Below, piece after piece: positions 7,435 through 17,166 of a DNA stretch of 64,000 nucleotides. The notes under the pieces are model-generated. The model was not told the DNA's origin and searched no databases. It saw nothing but the letters and a program-made list of their open reading frames with translations. The position numbers and the translations under genes are program-made. Positions within the stretch are counted from its first letter, which is position 1; the number at the start of each line of letters is the position of its first letter. Origin of the DNA: Polyangiaceae bacterium (GTDB taxonomy: Bacteria; Myxococcota_A; Polyangia; Polyangiales; Polyangiaceae); assembly GCA_019637295.1 (NCBI GenBank), contig JAHBVX010000001.1, positions 657,501 through 721,500 on the forward strand. The letters are read 5' to 3'.

Positions 7435-8937
7435 ATGACCACGAGCAACTTGGTCGAGCGCTTCATGAACCTGTCCGCCACGCGCAGCGCGGCGCTGGCG
7501 GTGATCGACGACCACGAGCAGGTGACCTTCGCTACGCTTGGCGAGCGGGCTCGACGCGTCGCGTCTCGCCTGCAAAGCGAAGGGCTCGCCGGCGAGCGGG
7601 TCGCATTGCTCTGCAGCCAGGGGTCGCGCTGGTTGGAGGGCTTCTTCGGGATCGTGCTGGCCGGCGGCACAGCCGTGCCCCTCAGCCACCTGCACCCGCA
7701 ACCCGAGCAGCGCTGGTTCGTAGAGGTGTCTCGCGCTCGGGCGATCGTCGCGACGCGCGAGTTCTCCGAGCACGCGCGCACGCTGGGCGGCTGCGCCGTC
7801 CATCAGGTGGAGCAGCTGCGGGAGGGCCACGCCAGGTCGCTCCCGGTACCGGAGGGCAACGCGCCCGGGTTGATCCTGTACACCAGCGGAACGACCGGGA
7901 AGCCCAAGGGTGCGCTGATCAGTCACGAGAACCTCGACTCGCTGGCGCGCCTGGTGGCCGCGGCGTGGCAGTGGCGACCGGACGACGTGCTCTTGCACAG
8001 TCTTCCACTGCATCACTTGCACGGGTTGGGCATCGCGCTGATGGTGTCACTCCTGTCGGGTAGCACGACGCGGGTGCGCGAGCGCTTCGTCGCGCAGCAG
8101 CTGTGGGACGACATGGCTCAGGCCAGTGTGCTCATGGGCGTGCCCACCATGCACAAGCGACTGCTCGAAGCGTTCGACGGTGCAGCCTCCCGCGACCGTG
8201 CGCGCTGGGAGCGCAACGCCGCGCGGCTGCGACTGATCACCAGCGGCTCGGCCGCGCTGCCCACCACCGTCGGCGAGCGCTGGCAGACGCTCACCGGCAG
8301 CTACCCGCTCGAACGCTTCGGCATGACGGAGATCGGCGTCGGCACCAGCAATCCCGTGGCGGGCCCCCGCCTGCCCGGCACCTGCGGCCCGGTGCTGCCC
8401 GGTATGGAGGTGCGCATCGTCGGCGACGGCGGTCGCGACGCCGCGCCCGGCGAGTCCGGCGAGATCTGGATCCGTGGACCGAGCGTGTTCTCGGGCTACG
8501 ACGACAACGAGAGCGCGACGCGCGAAGCCTTCGCGGACGGCTGGTTTCGGAGCGGGGACACAGCCACCTGGGTCTCGGGCAACTATCTCAAGATCCTGGG
8601 CCGAACCAGCGTGGATATCCTGAAGAGCGGCGGCTACAAACTCTCGGCGCTCGAGATCGAGGAGGCGCTGCGCGAGCACCCTGCCATCGCCGACGTGGCA
8701 GTGGTCGGAGTGCCCGACGAGACCTGGGGTGAAGTCGCCGTCGCGGCTGTGCTCCTCGAGCCCGGGTTCACGCTGAGCGAAGACGAGGTGCGAGCCTGGG
8801 CCAAGGAGCGCATCGCGTCGTACAAGGTGCCCAAGCGCGTGATCGTGTTCGACGAGCTGCCGCGTAACCCCGTCGGCAAAGTCGTCAAGCCCGAGCTCGC
8901 GCGCTGGCTGCGCGCGGCAGGGGTGGGCCGCCCCTGA
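7435..8937 (+). CDS. Acyl-CoA synthetase, ACSF3/MatB-like
   Basis: This is a 500-residue member of the AMP-forming acyl-CoA synthetase superfamily, which activates a carboxylic acid with ATP and transfers it to CoA. It has the phosphate loop YTSGTTGKPKG (149-159), the GMTEIG motif near 296, the hinge GWFRSGDTA near 369, GRTSVDILKSGGYK near 387 and the catalytic C-terminal Lys in NPVGKVVK at 482. The stretch after GMTEIG (SNPVAGPRLPGTCG, LPGMEVRIV) resembles malonyl-CoA synthetases (MatB, mammalian ACSF3), so malonate or a methylmalonate-type substrate is inferred. Its stop codon abuts the stop of the convergent gene at 8938. Confidence 0.85.
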   Translation: MTTSNLVERFMNLSATRSAALAVIDDHEQVTFATLGERARRVASRLQSEGLAGERVALLCSQGSRWLEGFFGIVLAGGTAVPLSHLHPQPEQRWFVEVSRARAIVATREFSEHARTLGGCAVHQVEQLREGHARSLPVPEGNAPGLILYTSGTTGKPKGALISHENLDSLARLVAAAWQWRPDDVLLHSLPLHHLHGLGIALMVSLLSGSTTRVRERFVAQQLWDDMAQASVLMGVPTMHKRLLEAFDGAASRDRARWERNAARLRLITSGSAALPTTVGERWQTLTGSYPLERFGMTEIGVGTSNPVAGPRLPGTCGPVLPGMEVRIVGDGGRDAAPGESGEIWIRGPSVFSGYDDNESATREAFADGWFRSGDTATWVSGNYLKILGRTSVDILKSGGYKLSALEIEEALREHPAIADVAVVGVPDETWGEVAVAAVLLEPGFTLSEDEVRAWAKERIASYKVPKRVIVFDELPRNPVGKVVKPELARWLRAAGVGRP

Positions 8938-9915
8938 TCAGGGCCCCGTGATCGTCGCCGGCGGGGTCGCGTTCTTCGCTCCGCTCACCGTCGTACCGGA
9001 GAACGTGATCTGGGCGTTGCCCGCCGCCTTGGCCGCCGCCTCGCTGCCGGCGACGGTACCGCCGCTGACGGTCACCTTGGCGTTGCCCTTGGCCTCGATG
9101 CCGACCGGCGCGGTGATGACGACGTTCTTCAGCGTGAGCTGGCAGTTGGCCTCGGCGACGATGGCAGAACCGCTCGCGATCGTCGCGGTCACCTTCTCCA
9201 GCGAGACTTTGTCGTTGCCCTTGCAGGTGAAGGTGCTCGTCCCATCCCAGGCTCCCGCCTTGGCCGTGCCGGTCGCGCCACTTCCGGTACCCACCACGTA
9301 CACGACGTAGATGATGATGGCCGCGATGATGGCGACCACGAACAGGATCGCGCCGCAGCCTATGGCCCACCACACCAGCTTGCTCTTGACCTTGTCCTTG
9401 GCCTGCTCGCCCAGGCTGTCCATGTCCAGGCCGCCATCGGTGCTGGCGTTCACCTTGAAGCCGCCGATGTTCATCTTCGCGCGCACTTCGTAGTTGCTCG
9501 GATCCAGTCGCTCCTGAGCCTGCTGCGCGAAGGCGTTCTTCATCGCGCTCATCGGATCCGCGGGCATCGGCCCCCCGTACGCCTGCGGCGGCGGCGGCGA
9601 GTCCATGGACAGTTGCAGCTGAAGGCCAGTGATCGTAACGCCCAGGTCCTGGGTGTTGCACTGCGCGATGATCTCCTGGGAGTAGTAGGGCAAGCTCCCG
9701 GGCATCGTCTGCACCGCGACCTGTTGTGACGACAGCTTCTGGTCCAGCAGCCGGCTCACGGTCTGCAGTAGCCGTCCTTGGAGCTGCGGGAGCACCCCGC
9801 TCGGGTCCCCCGCGCACTGGAAGGTGAAGGTGCCCGCGAGCGCGCCAGTCACCTGCTGCCGAGTGGCAGGGTCCATCATCGGGCCGATTCGTCCGCCGAG
9901 CTGTCCGGTGTGCAT
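8938..9915 (-). CDS. Single-span membrane protein with repetitive C-terminal domain
   Basis: The protein has 325 residues. Residues 1-105 form a helical/beta domain loosely reminiscent of an SPFH/band-7 fold; a short Pro/Gly linker and an amphipathic region follow, then one strong membrane helix at 181-209. The last 110 residues are rich in repeated Thr/Val/Ala/Asn strands (NAKVTVSGG, NAQITFSGT), suggesting a small beta-helix or pectate-lyase-like stack outside the membrane. No family is firmly recognised. Its promoter region lies next to repeat copy 1. The stop codon directly abuts the stop of the acyl-CoA synthetase. Confidence 0.65.
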   Translation of the reverse strand: MHTGQLGGRIGPMMDPATRQQVTGALAGTFTFQCAGDPSGVLPQLQGRLLQTVSRLLDQKLSSQQVAVQTMPGSLPYYSQEIIAQCNTQDLGVTITGLQLQLSMDSPPPPQAYGGPMPADPMSAMKNAFAQQAQERLDPSNYEVRAKMNIGGFKVNASTDGGLDMDSLGEQAKDKVKSKLVWWAIGCGAILFVVAIIAAIIIYVVYVVGTGSGATGTAKAGAWDGTSTFTCKGNDKVSLEKVTATIASGSAIVAEANCQLTLKNVVITAPVGIEAKGNAKVTVSGGTVAGSEAAAKAAGNAQITFSGTTVSGAKNATPPATITGP

Positions 9916-9956
9916 GGCGCGGGACGCTCCGTCCGCCGCGGCGCGCCTGCAATCAG

Positions 9957-9979
9957 AAATTTCTGGGCCGGCGCGGCCC
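9957..9979 (-). terminator. Possible terminator hairpin downstream of metF and repeat copy 1
   Basis: On the minus strand GGGCCG and CGGCCC (9965-9979) form a six-pair stem with a three-base loop, followed by AGAAATTTCT. The AT-rich tail is short and self-complementary, so termination is only a possibility. Confidence 0.3.
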
Positions 9980-9995
9980 TCGGAATTTTCGCGGC

Positions 9996-10130
9996 CTCGA
10001 GAGCTGTCGAATTACCGACAGCTCTTTCATTCTTTCACCGGGGAGGCACGCGCCTCCCCGCCCCGCCGAAGCGAATTCGTCGGGGCGGAGCCCCACGGCG
10101 CGAACTGGGTCGATTCCTGACAGCCCTTCA
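9996..10130 (-). repeat. Interspersed structured repeat, copy 1 (135 bp)
   Basis: This is the diverged copy of a three-member family. In the minus-strand sense it begins with the TGA stop of metF (10130-10128) and continues AGGGCTGTCAGGAATCGACC, then shows hairpins with arms at 10076-10085/10061-10070, 10052-10059/10040-10047 (identical to the other copies) and a terminal one at 10016-10025/10000-10009, ending in CTCGAG. Against copies 2 and 3 it lacks about 16 bp around the small GAA-loop hairpin. Base changes in the stems include one compensated pair. Confidence 0.9.
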
Positions 10131-10988
10131 GCGCAGGGCTTCCAGGATCTGCACCGTGGCGGGCGAGCGGTTGAGCGTATAGAAGTGGATGCCGGCGGCG
10201 CCCCCGTCGAGCAGCGCGCGGCACTGACGGATGGCGTGCTCCACACCGATCTGCTTGACCGTCTCGGCGTCGCCGTCACAGCTCTCGAGGCGATGCAAGA
10301 GCGCCTCCGGGATCCGTGCGCCGCACATCGCCGTGAAACGCTTGATTTGCTTGAGGTTCGTAACCGGCATGATGCCCGCGATGATCGGGCAGGTGATGCC
10401 GACGCCTCGCGCGCGCGCGACGAAGTCGAAGAAGTCGTGCTCGTCGAAGAAGAGCTGGCTGACCAAGAACTCCGCGCCCGCTTCGACCTTGCGCTTGAGG
10501 TTGGCGAGATCCGTCGCGGCGTCCGGCGCTTCAGGGTGCTTCTCGGGGTAGCAGGCGGCGGCGACGGTGAATCGGTAGCGCTCGTGGATGAACTGCACCA
10601 GCTCGCTGGCGTGGCTGAAGCCACCCTCGGTGACGACGAAGTGGTCCACGTTCTTGGGCGGATCCCCGCGCAGCGCCAGGACGTTGTCGATCCCCCCGTC
10701 GCGCAGCTGGTCGAGTACCTGAGCGATGTCCTCGCGGGTGGCGCCGACGCACGTCAGGTGCGCCATGCTCTCGATGCCCGTCTCGCGCTGGATGCGGCAC
10801 ACGAGATCGACGGTGAGCTTGCGCGTGCCGCCGCCCGCGCCGTAGGTCACGGAGACGAAAGTCGGCCGGTAGGGCTTCAGATGCGCGACCGTCTCGAACA
10901 GGGTGTCGCGACCCGCCTCGTCCCTGGGCGGGAAGAACTCGAACGAGAAGGAGGGCTCGGGGCTCGAGAGTTTGTCGACGATCTTCAT
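10128..10988 (-). CDS. metF: Methylenetetrahydrofolate reductase
   Basis: MetF reduces 5,10-methylene-THF to 5-methyl-THF with an FAD cofactor, supplying methyl groups for methionine synthesis. The 286-residue protein has the usual single-domain bacterial length and the family motifs FEFFPPRD (16-23, with the catalytic Glu17), TYGAGG (48-53), HLTC (77-80) and LRGDPP (106-111). The start at 10988 is chosen because these motifs begin right after it; the longer frame adds 40 low-complexity residues. Its TGA stop is the first codon of repeat copy 1. A core-MetE gene lies 31 kb away rather than beside it. Confidence 0.93.
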   Translation of the reverse strand: MKIVDKLSSPEPSFSFEFFPPRDEAGRDTLFETVAHLKPYRPTFVSVTYGAGGGTRKLTVDLVCRIQRETGIESMAHLTCVGATREDIAQVLDQLRDGGIDNVLALRGDPPKNVDHFVVTEGGFSHASELVQFIHERYRFTVAAACYPEKHPEAPDAATDLANLKRKVEAGAEFLVSQLFFDEHDFFDFVARARGVGITCPIIAGIMPVTNLKQIKRFTAMCGARIPEALLHRLESCDGDAETVKQIGVEHAIRQCRALLDGGAAGIHFYTLNRSPATVQILEALR

Positions 10989-11052
10989 GCCGTGGCTCGA
11001 AGGGGCGGACCGTAGCGCCGGCCCCTCGAAATGAAAAGGACTCGAGCGCCGT

Positions 11053-12576
11053 TCAGCCGAGGCCGCGCAGCGCCGGTGGGAGATGGGACAACTCGAGCCG
11101 GGGAGCACCCGCCAGCTCGCGCGCGGCTCGGACGCAGGCCTCGAGCTCAGGCAGATTCCCGGGCCAGGTGTGACGCGCGAGCGCTAGCGCCGCGGCGGCG
11201 TCCAGCGTGACGTCGCCGGCGGACTGTCGCCCGAGCACGCGCACCAACAAAGTCCCGAGGTCGGCCAAGCGGTGTCTGAGCGGTGGTAGCGAGCAACGAA
11301 ACCCACCGAAGCGCTGCAGCAACTCGGGTGCACCCTGAGCCGCGTAGCAGTGCGCGTAGGACGCGCGCGAGGTCGCCAGCACGCGCACCTCTGGCACAAC
11401 GAGGAGCAGCGCTGCGAGGCGGGCGCGGTGCTCCGGTAGTAGTTCGTCCACGGTCTCGAGGAGCAACGCTCCGCCGCGAGCGCGGGCGACCTCGCGCTCC
11501 AGTTCGACGACATCGGTGTCCGTGGCGCGCAGGACGACCAGCGGCCCAGGTCGACCCGAGATGCCGTGCAGTTCTCGGGCGAGCGCGGACTTGCCAACAC
11601 CGGCTTCACCCTCGATCCAGACGTCCTGAGCCGAGCCCGCGACGCGCAGCAAGTCCCGCTCCAGGGCGCGCAGTTCGGGCAGTACGCTCCCCAACAGCGA
11701 GGCCGGCTCCGCCCGCGCGTCGACCTCCGGGTCGAGCCCGGTGATCCGCTGGTGAGTACCCAGCGTGAGCAGGGTGTGCCCGACCTCGAGCACGTCTCCC
11801 ATGGCGAGGGCCTGTCGTCCCTGAACGCGTTTGCCGTCGAGCCAGGTGCCGTTGCTGGAGCCCAGATCCTCCACCGTCCAGCGCTCTCCGTCGAGCACCA
11901 GGCGTGCATGCCGGCGCGAGAGCGCGTCTCCGGGCAACGTGAGCAGCACCTGACCTGCCTTGCCGTCCGGGGCGTGCGTCACGCGACGCTCGGTGCCTCG
12001 TCCGATGTGAACCGCACGAACCCCGACCAGGCTCACCGCTGCGCCCAGATCCCGCGGCGCATCGGCGCGGAGGATGACGAAGAGATGCGGAAGCGTCGCG
12101 TTCATCGCGCCGCCGCGCGAGCTGTCCACGTCCGTGCTTGGTACCTCGCTCTCGGGCACTGGTATCGAGAACAGAGAGCCGAGCGCTGCGCGTGCCTGGG
12201 TCTGTCGCTCGGTGTCGAGCAGCGTCTCGGTGAGCGAGATGGACGCCACCGGCTCGGCCGCCGCGACGAAGCGGAACCCCTTGCCGCGCACCGTGCGCAG
12301 GACCGCCGGCTCTGTCGAGCTGTCACCGAGCGCGCGGCGCGCGGCGCTGACAGCCTGACTGAGGGATGCCTCGGACACGGCCACTCCGCTCCACAGCTCC
12401 CGCAGGAGCTCGTCCTTGGTGACCACCCGATCCCGATGGCGGGCCAAGTAGACGATCAGATCCAGCACTTTGGGCTGCACGGCGAGCGCAGCGCCGCCTC
12501 GGCGTAGCTCGAAGGTGCCCTCGTCGAGCTCGAACTCGCCGAACCGGAGCAGCAAAGGGCTCGGAATCTGGCTCAT
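11053..12576 (-). CDS. Winged-helix + FHA + AAA (sigma-54-activator-like) regulator
   Basis: The protein has 507 residues in three parts. Residues 8-106 are an OmpR/CadC-type winged helix ending in RTVRGKGFRF. Residues 185-275 are an FHA phosphothreonine-binding domain with GR (192-193), SRRH (220-223) and SNGTW (241-245). Residues 295-500 are an AAA module with Walker A GEAGVGKS (323-330), a degenerate Walker B near 370-378 and a final WPGNLPELEAC helix as in sigma-54 activators, but the GAFTGA loop that contacts sigma-54 is not visible. It probably responds to Ser/Thr kinase signalling. It is divergent from the secreted protease at 12745, a likely target. Confidence 0.8.
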   Translation of the reverse strand: MSQIPSPLLLRFGEFELDEGTFELRRGGAALAVQPKVLDLIVYLARHRDRVVTKDELLRELWSGVAVSEASLSQAVSAARRALGDSSTEPAVLRTVRGKGFRFVAAAEPVASISLTETLLDTERQTQARAALGSLFSIPVPESEVPSTDVDSSRGGAMNATLPHLFVILRADAPRDLGAAVSLVGVRAVHIGRGTERRVTHAPDGKAGQVLLTLPGDALSRRHARLVLDGERWTVEDLGSSNGTWLDGKRVQGRQALAMGDVLEVGHTLLTLGTHQRITGLDPEVDARAEPASLLGSVLPELRALERDLLRVAGSAQDVWIEGEAGVGKSALARELHGISGRPGPLVVLRATDTDVVELEREVARARGGALLLETVDELLPEHRARLAALLLVVPEVRVLATSRASYAHCYAAQGAPELLQRFGGFRCSLPPLRHRLADLGTLLVRVLGRQSAGDVTLDAAAALALARHTWPGNLPELEACVRAARELAGAPRLELSHLPPALRGLG

Positions 12577-12732
12577 CGGAGCGGCAGCAGTATCACGCGG
12601 CCAGCCCAGCTGCGAACCGGCCAGGCGGCCAGTGCGGCCAGACTTCAGGTGGCGCTGAGGGAATCTTCAGCCTCCGCTCAAGCAGCCCCGTCGCTCCGTC
12701 ACCACGCTGACCCGTGCCCCAACAGACACTCG

Positions 12733-12739
12733 AGGAGGC
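12733..12739 (+). promoter_or_regulatory. Strong ribosome-binding site of the protease gene
   Basis: GAGGAGG lies five bases before the ATG at 12745, an unusually good match for this region. The 168-bp spacer between the divergent regulator and protease genes also holds their promoters, but no clear -35/-10 pair is visible. Confidence 0.6.
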
Positions 12740-12744
12740 AATAG

Positions 12745-15246
12745 ATGCGATCGATTCGACTAGGACTTGTGACTTCTTTGCTCGTGGCCCTCACCGCGAG
12801 CTGCACGGTGACACTCGGCGAGAAGGACGACGGCGCGGGCGGCGGCGCAGCGGCCGGAGGCAGCGGTGGTAGCGCTGGCGGCAGCGCGAGAGTCGAGGTC
12901 GATCCGTCGATTGGAGTCGACGACGGGGTGCTGCCGGCGTTCGACGCGGGCGGCCCCGCGCGACGCGTCGCCACGGTGATCACCAGCGCAGGCAACACCA
13001 TGCAGCTGATCGAGAACGAACTCCTGGTCGCCACCGCGTCGCCGGGCCAGCTCGAGGCCTTCGTTGCGCGCCGCGGTGCGACGGTGTTGGGCAGCTACGA
13101 CCTCGCGTCCGCGGGCGACACGTCAGGCGTGGTCTATCACGCCGTGCGCGTGAACCCCGCCAAGGCTACGGCGGGCGAGCTCGAGAGTGTGCTCGCGGAC
13201 GTGCAGGGTACGCCCAGCAAGGTCACGGCCTCGAGCGAGGCCGCTGTCGCGACGCTGGCCGTGTTCGCGTCCGAGTCGAAGGCTGGGCTGGCCGTGTTCC
13301 CCAACTTCGTGTGGCAGAAGGACGGCATCGCGGATCGCAGCACTGCAGACGCTCCGGCCGCGTCCGGCGCTCACGCCGCGGACTACACGCCGAACGCCTT
13401 CGAGTGGCCCTACATGCGACGCGGCGGCGCGCTGGACATCGGCGTCGCCGAAGCGTGGCGGGTGCTCGAGGCTCACGGCAAACACACGGCGCGAGTCCCT
13501 GTCTTGATCCTGGACGCGGGGTTTCGCAACAACGACCTGCCCGCGGACACGGTGCTGGTGGGCGGCACCAGCTGGGATCAGCCGAATGGGGGGATGTGCT
13601 GCAACGGTACCTGCGCTTGCCCTTGGCACGGAACCGGCGCTGCACGCACGGTTGCTGGGGTGCCCGACAACGAGTTCGGCGCAGCAGGGTCCGGAGGTCC
13701 CGTCGCGCGTCCGTTCCTGCTGCAGTCACCGCGCGAGAACTTCTTCGATTTCTTGGAGTACACCTTCGGCCTCATCGCCGGCGTCGCGTCCGCCCCCATC
13801 GTCAGCATCAGCGCCAGCACCACCATCGACCAATGGGTGTGCGACGTCTCCGGGTTCTTCCTGGGAGAGAATGGCGTGTGCGTGCTGCCTCATCGCTTGG
13901 GAGCGTCGCTGCGAGCAGCCAACGTCCTGCTCGTCTCGAGCGCCGGCAACAACCCCGCTCGGGACCTGGACTCCGGGGATTTCACGCTGCCCTGCGAGAT
14001 GACGGGGACCATCTGCGTCGGTGGCATGAACTGGAGCGCGCCGACCCTCTCCGGCGGCTCCACGCGCGCCTCGAAGCGCGCCGCGGGCGCGATCGACATC
14101 TACGCTCCCTTCGAGCTGTGGGTGGGCCCCGACCCGGCCGACCCGACCACCAACCAGGCGACGATCTTCTCGGGGACGAGCGCGTCGGCGCCGTTCGTCG
14201 CGGGCGTAGCGGCGCTGATCAAGGCCGCCAACCCGGGCCTCTCGGCCGGGGGCATCGAGTCGGTGCTGCTGTCGAGCGCGCACGTGGGCAACTCGAGCCA
14301 GGTTCATCGCTGGGTGAACGCCTACGGGGCGGTGCGCCAAGCCGTCGGCGGGGACGCGCCTCCCTTTCTCCGCATCCTGCAGCCCATCGACGGGACCAGC
14401 GCGCCACGGCTCGCCGCGCCGATGAAGTTCATCGCTGATCTGGAGGTCCCCTCCGGCAGCGCGAGCGTGACCTGGAGCAGCAACCTCGACGGTCCGCTCG
14501 GCACGGGAGCCGAGGCCACCTACACCGGCCTCCTGTCCTTCGGTACCCACGTCATCACCGCGACGGTCACCGCCGCCGGGCTCACCCACACGGCGACCTC
14601 GTCCCTGACGCTCACGAACACCGCGCCGGTAGCGACCATCCTCGCGCCCGCGGTCGGGTCGCAGTTCTACGTCAGTCAGGCCATCTCGCTCTTGGGGCAG
14701 AGCTACGATCAAAACGAGGCCGGCACGACGCTCGCCAACTCTCAGGTGACTTGGCTGTTGAACGGCACGCCGCTCGGCACGGGACACGCTCGGGACATCG
14801 CGCCGAGCTCACTGTCCGTGGGCTACCACACGCTGACCTTCCGAGTGAGCGACGGCACCCACACTCACGACGCCAGCCGCGTGGTGCAGGTGCTGAGTAA
14901 CCCCGCGAACTTGCCGCCGGTGATCGGCGTCATCAGCCCCGCCAGCGGCACCAACCTCGGCTACGCGGATGTGCTCGTGGGCGGCAAGTGGGTCAAGCAG
15001 GTGAACCTGAGCACGACGGCGACGGATCCGGACGGCCCGGTGCTGCCGGACTCTGCCTTCACGTGGAAGACGACCTACTCGGACGGGGGCTCACCCGTGA
15101 CGCTGAACCTGGGCACCGGCAAGAGCATCCTGGCGAACCTGCCGGGCGTGTGCAACTCGGTGCAGCACCTCGTGACGGTCACCGTCACCGACGGCACTAC
15201 CCCGGTGAACAAGAGCGTGACCTACGTGGTGCACACCCTCTGCTGA
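12745..15246 (+). CDS. Subtilisin-like (S8) serine protease lipoprotein
   Basis: The 833-residue protein starts with a signal and a lipobox cysteine (TASC) followed by a Gly/Ser linker. A propeptide-like region precedes the peptidase domain (about 245-535), whose triad is visible: Asp257 in LILDAGF, His295 in CPWHGTG and Ser479 in GTSASAPF; the oxyanion Asn is in SSAGNN. Residues from about 545 onward are beta-rich Ig/PKD-like modules with PxxG-type repeats, probably for substrate or surface binding. It is likely exposed at the outer membrane or released. The gene is divergent from a winged-helix/FHA regulator, suggesting a dedicated control pair. Confidence 0.85.
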   Translation: MRSIRLGLVTSLLVALTASCTVTLGEKDDGAGGGAAAGGSGGSAGGSARVEVDPSIGVDDGVLPAFDAGGPARRVATVITSAGNTMQLIENELLVATASPGQLEAFVARRGATVLGSYDLASAGDTSGVVYHAVRVNPAKATAGELESVLADVQGTPSKVTASSEAAVATLAVFASESKAGLAVFPNFVWQKDGIADRSTADAPAASGAHAADYTPNAFEWPYMRRGGALDIGVAEAWRVLEAHGKHTARVPVLILDAGFRNNDLPADTVLVGGTSWDQPNGGMCCNGTCACPWHGTGAARTVAGVPDNEFGAAGSGGPVARPFLLQSPRENFFDFLEYTFGLIAGVASAPIVSISASTTIDQWVCDVSGFFLGENGVCVLPHRLGASLRAANVLLVSSAGNNPARDLDSGDFTLPCEMTGTICVGGMNWSAPTLSGGSTRASKRAAGAIDIYAPFELWVGPDPADPTTNQATIFSGTSASAPFVAGVAALIKAANPGLSAGGIESVLLSSAHVGNSSQVHRWVNAYGAVRQAVGGDAPPFLRILQPIDGTSAPRLAAPMKFIADLEVPSGSASVTWSSNLDGPLGTGAEATYTGLLSFGTHVITATVTAAGLTHTATSSLTLTNTAPVATILAPAVGSQFYVSQAISLLGQSYDQNEAGTTLANSQVTWLLNGTPLGTGHARDIAPSSLSVGYHTLTFRVSDGTHTHDASRVVQVLSNPANLPPVIGVISPASGTNLGYADVLVGGKWVKQVNLSTTATDPDGPVLPDSAFTWKTTYSDGGSPVTLNLGTGKSILANLPGVCNSVQHLVTVTVTDGTTPVNKSVTYVVHTLC

Positions 15247-15267
15247 CGGCGCCCCTCTCGCGCACGG

Positions 15268-15300
15268 CGCCGCGAGCTTCTCCTCGAGAGGCTCGCGGCG
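15268..15300. terminator. Hairpin between convergent genes
   Basis: CGCCGCGAGC (15268-15277) pairs with GCTCGCGGCG (15291-15300) to form a ten-pair stem with a 13-nt loop between the stops of the protease and the convergent lipoprotein gene. There is no U-tract, so it could act as a bidirectional block or mRNA end stabiliser rather than a classical intrinsic terminator. Confidence 0.5.
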
Positions 15301-15318
15301 TCGCGCTCGTGGTGCGGT

Positions 15319-16041
15319 TCAGTCCTGGCAGGGAATCGTGCAAACGCAGATGTGATTGTCCAGACACCGGTAGCCCTTGGGGCAGGGCGACGCCTCGCAG
15401 GCGGACGGGAATCCGCGGTCCGACTTGCACACGTCCGAGCACTTGGGCTTGCTACCCTGGGACGGCGCGGCGGCGCCGCCCGCACCCGCGCCGGCATCGA
15501 ACGTGATACCCGGCGCGGGTGCGCCTTTGGGCCAAGTCGCCGTGAGGGTGCGTCGGCCTCGCTCCGTCCAGTCGAAGGCGATCTTCGCGTCCAGCCCTTC
15601 GCGCAGCGGGAGCACGACGCTCGACACCCCCTTGGCGTCATAGGTGAAGAACTCGGCGTTCTTCTTGGGCTGCACCAGGGTCACTGCCTGGATCTGCGGC
15701 GGAGAGCTGCCCGTGGTTCGGCAGCTCACGCGCAGCCACTCGCGCACCCGTTTCGTCTCGCAGCCCAGGGGGCCCGAGTGGCGCACGGAGATCTCGGAGC
15801 TCTGCCACCGTGGGCGGCTTGCTCCGCTCCGTCGGGATGCCCCGGGGAACGATCTGCTTGGCGATGGACTCGAGCTCGCTTGCCTCGACCTCTGGCTCGG
15901 CGCTGCTCGGCGCCGCGCTCGGCGCCGGGTCGGTCGTCGGTGGCGTTGCGCTGGCCACTGGTGCCGTGTCGTCCGCGCCACCCTTGCACGCCAGAAGTCC
16001 CAGCAGCACGAGCACTGCCGGCGCCGGCCAGGTGCGGGGCG

Positions 16042-16045
<4 letters not shown>
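15319..16045 (-). pseudogene. Lipoprotein gene interrupted by an apparent frameshift
   Basis: The GTG start at 16045 overlaps the upstream stop by four bases (GTGA) and opens a clear lipoprotein signal (VLLGLLAC) with an acidic Pro/Ala linker, reaching GIPTERSKPPTVAE. That frame then loses sense, while another frame picks up at SSEISVRHSG and continues to a Cys-rich C-terminus ending at 15319. The break lies near 15797-15806, at a CTC/TCC run. Restoring it (one base removed or two added) gives about 241 residues. It could be a true mutation, a sequencing error or, less likely, programmed shifting. The family is unknown. Confidence 0.65.
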
Positions 16046-16995
<950 letters not shown>

Positions 16996-17166
16996 GGCGA
17001 CACCGTAAGGGCAACGACCTCCCGACTCCAGGGAATAGGCCGAATCGACCCCTCCCGAGGGCCCCGCCGGAAATTCCCTGCTTGGAGAGCCGCCTTACAC
17101 GACCGGTGACCTCTGCATTTTGCGCCCTGGCTCGGCCGCACCTTCCGGATAAGCTCCGGCGGCTCG

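Noticed and set aside
5425-8022. 865-residue open frame on the minus strand
   Set aside because: It runs antisense through the Gly-rich lipoprotein, the DUF4345 gene and the acyl-CoA synthetase; its Ala/Arg/His composition is a high-G+C shadow.
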